A stretch of 64,000 nucleotides of DNA from Diabrotica undecimpunctata. Its lineage: Eukaryota; Arthropoda; Insecta; Coleoptera; Chrysomelidae. The notes under the pieces were generated by a model. That model was given only the letters and a program-made list of their open reading frames with translations, did no database searches and had not been told where the DNA came from. Positions 58,522 through 64,000 of the stretch are shown in pieces (the first letter of the stretch is position 1; every line of letters begins with the position of its first letter). The stretch lies in NCBI RefSeq assembly GCF_040954645.1, contig NC_092813.1, forward strand, positions 17,648,136 through 17,712,135, given 5' to 3'. Made by a program: the position numbers and the translations under genes.

Positions 58522-59006
58522 CATTACGAATATGCATTATTTCAATAAATAAATTTTTAGAGAAAGTATTTAATTTGTTAAACAATTTTTTTTTTAATTT
58601 TTATTGTAATATTTGAGATAATTTTTATTTGAAAACTTATTGAAATGAAAATTTATACTTCTTTAATAAAATTGTAACTAATTTATTTATAATAGATTTT
58701 ATTAAACAACAAATTGTCCTATTCAATTGTTTCTAAAAATAGTAATGCTTTGGAAATCTTAAATAAACTAGGTTTCATTTCTTGCTAAAAATGCTATAAT
58801 AAAAACTAAAGTTAATAAATTATTTGCAGAAATTTTTTCAATTTACAATTTTATTAAAGAAGTAGACATTATTCATAAACATTTCTGTTTTACATTCAAA
58901 CTTACCTTAAATATTACTAAAAAATTAAAAAAAAGAAAGTTTTTTTTAAACAAATTAGGTGGTTTGTTTGACAATTTATTTATTGAAATAATGCATATTC
59001 GTAATG
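58522..59006. repeat. 485-bp MITE with perfect 34-bp inverted ends
   Basis: 58522-58555 is the exact reverse complement of 58973-59006. The interior continues as an imperfect palindrome (acttctttaataaaattgta near 58658 faces its complement near 58847), so the whole single strand could fold back. No coding capacity. It interrupts a satellite subrepeat at the end of direct-repeat copy 2. Confidence 0.9.
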
Positions 59007-59579
59007 TACGCAAAAAGCACATACAAGTTCAAAAATAAACGTTGAAATACATAAAAAAGGACCAGAGATACAGTTAACAGTGCCTTCGACCTCCCTTCAG
59101 CTCACGCGATTTTCAAAGTCGGCAGATTTTAAAGAACAATTTTTGAAGCTTTGTGGACGATTCCATTAAAGGCAATATTTTTCAAATTTGGTATATTAAA
59201 ACTATAAAGTATGTACTTTTAAATAACGCTCATTATATTTCTTAATTGTTATAAACAAAGCTGCTATGAATTAAATAAAAAAAGAGGCTAACTTTGTACC
59301 AAATTATTTTAGGATAATTTTTTTTTCTTTTTAATTTGTGAAAAAAATCAGGCTTTTTAAATATACAAAAATAATATTCTTGCAGGCAACGGTCAAAAAA
59401 ATATACTAATTGTTTATAAGCAAAAAATCAACATGTTTTTGCAAAATTATTTGGAATATTTAAAATTTATTTTTCTAATTTTTTTTAATGTAAGTAATAG
59501 AACAAGTCTTCTTCTTCCAGAAACTACCCTTACATATACTAAAACTATATAATTTTCTGACTTATGTTGTTGCAAAAAA

Positions 59580-59976
59580 AAAATTCGGGATAAACAAATA
59601 AAATAACTTTTAAACTATCTGACCGATCACTTTGAAATTTTGACCATATTTTAAGCACTGCAAGACACAGCATTAAATGAAATATACCCAAATGTTATAA
59701 GTTTATTTTCAAAAAAGTTATTAACATTTATAAAAAACCGAAATTTTTGACTTGTTTTGCAACTTTCTAAGCAACAAATAAAGATGGAAACATTTAGAAA
59801 ACGCCATTTTGAAGGTTTTTATATGACTTATAAGTTTCTTCTCTAAAATTTGTTTAAAATGCTTCACTTTTTGCTGATAGACGAAACAAGCAAAAATTTT
59901 CCCTTTTTTGACCTTAATTTGATAATAACTAATTAAGTCTAAAAAATCCACTGCAGGAAACATAGGTTTTTGTTGT
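59580..59976 (-). repeat. Right arm of the ~400-bp inverted repeat
   Basis: Complementary partner of 57641-58040. The ~1.5 kb between the arms holds direct-repeat copy 2, the MITE and AT-rich sequence (59010-59570) in which nothing coding is seen. The short minus-strand frame 59963-59721 lies wholly within this arm and is not a gene. Confidence 0.8.
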
Positions 59977-60017
59977 AGAGATCCATACTATTCTAAGCAT
60001 CCATACTATACAGCTAA

Positions 60018-60498
60018 GTGTGCTTTGGTGGGGACGACTGTCCTATTGTCCTATTGTCAACGGAGCTTTTCAGCTCCCGGTGGGTAAGACACCGAGTGTG
60101 GCATAGGCACTTGTCTTTCATATTAGCGAAGAGCGGATGCGAGGTTGTTATTAAGTTAAACCGCCGAGGGGTTGCCTTTATAGGCTCCTCGCGGAGGCTT
60201 TTAATAGCTTCTCGTCTGCGAAATATACGGGTACACCTCAGTGGGTCGACAGGTATGACACTGTAAGGCTTAGTTTTTTGAAATCTAAGTCGGACAGAAA
60301 CGGCCCCTGCCTCTGAGGTGAGAGAAACATCAAGAGGATCCCTCCCTGAGAAATCAGGGAGTGAACTACCGAGAGGTTGCTGGGACGATACCCAGGAAAA
60401 CCGTCAGGCAGCGGCTTGGCGGGAAGACAAAAACAGAGTCTTCCGAGTAGTAAACTCCAATTAGTCTTTTGAACTTATGTTTACTGCCTTACGGCAAA
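60018..60498 (+). promoter_or_regulatory. 5' untranslated region of Jockey-like element
   Basis: This is a sharp change to GC-richer sequence after the AT-rich repeats. Non-LTR 5' UTRs of this group contain an internal Pol II promoter, but no specific promoter word could be assigned. It contains no long frame; the apparent start at 60469 is a TTG. The element's exact 5' end lies between about 60000 and 60020, where CATCCATACTAT words are repeated. Confidence 0.6.
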
Positions 60499-62599
60499 AT
60501 GAGTAATATTCCCCCCCAAAATAGTGTTGTCACGCAGGTGACAACACGCGAAGCAGACGATGATGACAGGCCCCAGTCATCCACCCCCTCTGTTGCAATA
60601 GCCATTGAATTATATAATAATTTCACTGCGAATTTAAATAATCCCATGGACAATCTCCCCTCATCTGACGACGACTCCTATTCGCCCGAGTCAGAGGATG
60701 ACAAAAATAGCGAAGAAGATACGGACGATTCCATATCGATATCCGCAGAAGCCATCACCGACGGATCATTGAACGCCGAGCCGACCGGAGCATTGAACGC
60801 CGAGCAGACCGAAGCATTAAACGCCGAGCCGACCGAAGCCCCTCCCCCACAGGAAGATGACAACAATGTTGAGATGGAAGCCCCAAAACAACTGAAAAGA
60901 CAGCGAGCCCCCGAAATAGACGAGGATGAGGAAGAAAGGAAAAAAGCGAAAGAGATGGAAGCCAGAGAAAAGGCAAATGAATTAAGTAGGTCAGTCAATG
61001 CACTGACCGAACAAATCAGAGAGATGAAAAAGGAAATGAAAGCCAGAGAGGAAAAACTTCTAACTCAATTAAACGAGTTAAGAAGGGAAAATCAAGAAAA
61101 AGATCGGGAAGTCAAAAGACTAACCGACAAGATTCTAGAGTTAATGGATGCAATAACTCAACAAAGAAATGAGGCAAAACTCCAAAGAGAGAAAGTAGAT
61201 ACCATCCCGGAACCTCCACCAAAAGAGAAAACCGCTAAGTCGAATTCGGCGAAAAAAACGAATTCAAAAAAAGTAGCAACCAAAGAAGTTACAGTCATAC
61301 CCATCATAACTAGTGATAACGGTATGGAAATAGAAGCAGAAGAAGACTGGCACACCACCAGCAACATCGAATGGAAAACCATCGAAAAAAAACCAAGACA
61401 AAGCGCAGCGGAGAAGCAAACTTAGCTAATCCAAAAGCGAAAAGAAGAAGAGATGGACAGGACCATCAAAGCAAGGCAAGAGAAAAGACAAGCTCTTGAA
61501 AACAAAAAAGCAACAACAATAAAGGAGTCGCAACCTCCTACCAAAAAAGTTGACACAAAGAAAAAGGAGGCGCAAACTCCTAATAAAAAAGTTGACGACA
61601 AGGAGTCACAACCTCCTAACAAAAAAGTTGCAGAAGAAGCGACCCCCGAGATCACTCCTGAAGTAGCAGTCTCTACTCCTAAGCAGCCCAAACCACCGGC
61701 GATAATTCTGAAATCGGTAAACGAGCATCAGAAGATACTGCAGCAAGCTGCAGCCATGAAAATAATCTCGGCAAATAAATTTGCCAGATCAGGAAGGTCT
61801 ATTGTTATACAAACAAAGACCAGAGAGGACTACCTAAAAATGGTAAGACTCCTAGAGACATACAGCCCAGCTGTAGATTTTATCGCGTATCCTATAGATA
61901 CCGATAAAATGAAGAGAGTAATAATAAGAGGATTATCGGGAAAAACCGATACCAATGTAATTCTCAACGAAATTATAAGCAAAGGAGTAGAGGCTACTAA
62001 GGTTATAAACATGATCTCAAAAAAGCCAGACAAGAAACCCCTCCCAATGTTTTTGGTAACCATCAAAGCAGAAGAGGACGCACAAATAAAAAACATTTCT
62101 GACCTATGTTACATGAGGATCAGCGTAGAGGACGAAATGAAGACAAGACATGAAACAATACAATGTTTCAATTGTCAAGGTTTCTACCACAGTTCAAAAT
62201 CTTGCCACTGTGGCTCGAAATGCGTGAAGTGCGGAGAAAATCACCTTAGTAGCGAATGCGAAAAGGACAGAGAAACGGACCCAAAATGCGCTAACTGCGA
62301 ACAAGCGCATACAGCGAATTATCGCGGATTCCCAAGAGCTCCCAAGAAGAAAGCCGCCCCACAACAACAAAGGGCAAGGCCCATTAACACCAGCAACACC
62401 AATAAAGGTGTTAGCTACGCTCAGGCTACTAAACAGCCTGAAAGCGTGACAACAGAAAAAAACAGCTACAAACGAAGCAGCAGCACTAATCGCTAAATTC
62501 AACGCTGATCTAAATGCCAAAATGGCACATGTCTCCAACATGTTAGATCAAATGCAACAGGTAATGACAGCCATAGGAAACATAGGTCAGAAATGTTAG
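60499..62599 (+). pseudogene. ORF1 (Gag-like, PRE_C2HC type) of Jockey-like element, two lesions
   Basis: First ATG at 60499. The frame is open to an in-frame TAG at 61423-61425, then continues in the same frame to a 1-base shift in an A run near 62457. The true end is the TAG at 62597-62599. Features: acidic N-terminus with three 8-residue repeats (ALNAE(P/Q)T(E/G)) at about 60765-60840, a long predicted coiled coil (60920-61200), Lys-rich repeats around TPNKKVD/QPPNKKV (61530-61630), the PRE_C2HC region (PAIILKSVNEHQKI, KRVIIRGLSGKTD), and zinc knuckles CFNCQGFYHSSKSC, CVKCGENHLSSEC and a third CANC-type. The third has AHTANYRGFP where a Cys is usual (ANYRGCP), so it looks damaged. Confidence 0.85.
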
Positions 62600-64000
62600 T
62601 ACACCAAACGGAAGATCTTCGCATTGGGTCATGGAACTCCGGCGGAATATTCAAAAAAATCAACCTTCTGGATGAAATGATAAATGGATTAGAGCTCGAT
62701 ATCGTAGCCCTACAAGAAACCAAATTAGTGGAAAGGAAGAAAACAAAATTTCCCGGCTACGATATCTACAGGACGGATCATAGAGCGTTATCAGGTGGAA
62801 CAGCCATACTTGTGAAAAAAGAAATCGAACATGAACACATCCCAACACCAGATGGACTGGTCACAATGGAAGCCACACTCATAAGACTAAAAGCCAACAA
62901 CGACTCACTAAAAATAGTGTCTGCATATGTCAGACCTAACGAACCGATCCTAGATGAAGATTTGAGCCTAATATTAAACTCAGAAGAGCCAACCATAATA
63001 ATAGGAGACCTTAATGCAAGATCTCCCAACTGGTACGACAGGACGACCAACAACAACGGACGACGACTATGCAGCCATCTCGAAAACAGACCAAATACGT
63101 ACGTGATCGGTCCAACAGAGCCGACATGTTTTCACGGACAACTTCCTACTTACCTAGACATTGCAATCCTACACAACGTGGGTCAACAATACGAGATACA
63201 CTCTCTAAACGAAGGCGATTCGACACACAACTTAATCGTCCTGACCCTGGGCGCAATAGAAACAAACTATTTGCAGCCCAACAACAGAAAAAAGACAAGT
63301 TGGATAAACTACAAAGGAATTGTGAGCTGTGAACATCGGTAATATCCCCACAATCAACAACATAACAGAATTAAAGGACAGCGTAATAAAACTAGAAGAA
63401 ACAATTATCAACGCTATCGATGCCAGCTCCAAAACCGAAACTATAACTAGACAAAAAGGAAGATTCAGGGACATAAGTATAGAACTTAAAAACTTAATCA
63501 AGCAGAAAAACCGGAAAAGAAGAAGAGCCTACCGCACTAGAACGGTAGAAGACAAAAGTATTGCAAATGAGCTAGATAGGGAAGTGAAAAAACAACTTCA
63601 AAATCATCGAAATGAAAGCTGGGACTCCTATATCGAAGAGTTAAATCCAAACAAATCTAATTTCTGGAAACTATCAAAAATCCTACGAAAGGACAAAAAC
63701 CCATACCCTCTCTACACGGAGTAAACGGGATTGTCCACACAGAAATCGAGAAAGCAGAAGTCCTAAAAGACGAAATAGAAAGGGCGTGTAGAAACAACGA
63801 ACACCCCAACGAAGACATAGACTTCGAAGAAGAGGTAGAGAGGACAGCAAGAAGACTAAAAAGGAGAAAAGGCAAAATAGGGATACTTCATACATCTCCC
63901 GAAGAAATAAAAGAACTCATAAAGCAGACCAACGCCAAAAAAGCCCCAGGTCCAGACAACATCACAAACAGGGCGCTGAAAAACCTACCTGCAAAAGCTA
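62593..64000 (+). pseudogene. ORF2 (endonuclease and start of RT) of Jockey-like element, runs off the window
   Basis: ATG at 62593 overlaps the ORF1 stop (ATGTTAG). Endonuclease: LRIGSWNSGGI, LDIVALQETKL, LSGGTAILVKK, TIIIGDLNARSPNW, ATNNNGRRL-like NNNGRRLCSHLEN and SLNEGDSTHNLIVLTL. The final SDH motif reads STH, possibly impaired. A 1-base shift near 63320 moves into the linker (63329-63724, Lys/Arg-rich with NKSNFWKLSKILRKDKN). A second shift near 63712 moves into the frame that ends with KKAPGPDNITNRALKNL, the start of RT, at the window edge. Few lesions and GC-richer codon use suggest a younger insertion than its neighbours. Confidence 0.85.

Noticed and set aside
60678..62848. Minus-strand frames opposite the Jockey-like ORFs
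   Set aside because: Shadows of the sense ORFs, with Ser/Leu-rich translations typical of antisense to Lys/Glu-rich coding sequence.
1..64000. CRISPR array, prophage, bacterial operon or rRNA
   Set aside because: No spaced identical short repeats with unique spacers and no prokaryotic gene order; all recognisable coding sequence belongs to eukaryotic transposable elements.

Overview
The window looks like a stretch of arthropod, most likely insect (possibly beetle), nuclear genome. It is AT-rich, has no compact gene layout, and is made almost entirely of decayed transposable elements typical of insects: I/Nimb-like, Jockey and RTE-like non-LTR retrotransposons, a Ty3/gypsy LTR element, hAT, piggyBac and pogo/Tigger DNA transposons, MITEs and satellite arrays. 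No complete host gene, rRNA, functional tRNA or CRISPR array was recognised. The only possible host-type coding piece is one THAP-domain exon at 4798-4921. The insect assignment is inferred from element content, not from a host gene.

Layout. 1-15 kb: three copies of an I/Nimb-like non-LTR family (A1 +, nearly intact but cut off at its 3' end; A2 -, nearly full length with endonuclease, reverse transcriptase and RNase H; A3 +, a relic), with a 2.8 kb non-coding block between A2 and A3 that contains a diverged duplication. 15-21 kb: TA microsatellite, then a Ty3/gypsy element with 5' LTR, tRNA-Lys-type primer site, gag, protease, RT, RNase H and a broken integrase that stops at an AT microsatellite. 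22-30 kb: two related non-LTR elements (B1 -, B2 +) arranged head to head. 30-31 kb: endonuclease relic of another non-LTR family. 31-34.7 kb: a hAT transposase split by an RTE-like insertion. 35-41 kb: a piggyBac transposase relic, a TIR element with perfect 41-bp ends and TTA target duplication that carries a nested pogo/Tigger element, an internally deleted piggyBac derivative, and a hAT terminus. 42.2-44.7 kb: minisatellite and a ~355-bp satellite. 45.6-54.4 kb: a fourth I-like copy (A4) pulled apart by a DDE-type transposon relic and a 3.2 kb non-coding insertion. 55-60 kb: a foldback structure built from ~170-bp subrepeats, interrupted by an RTE-like copy with a clear 10-bp target duplication, then further inverted and direct repeats and a 485-bp MITE. 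60-64 kb: the 5' part of a Jockey-like element running off the window.

The autonomous elements would once have supplied their own copying machinery: Gag-like RNA-binding ORF1 plus endonuclease/RT ORF2 for the non-LTR elements, Gag-Pol for the gypsy element, transposases for the DNA elements. Every copy seen here carries at least one stop, frameshift or truncation, so none looks autonomous. I did not find a convincing new functional system. The most interesting material is structural: the nested insertion chronology at 31-41 kb, the foldback/satellite architecture at 55-60 kb, the piggyBac deletion derivative, and a chance RTE-transposase fusion ORF.
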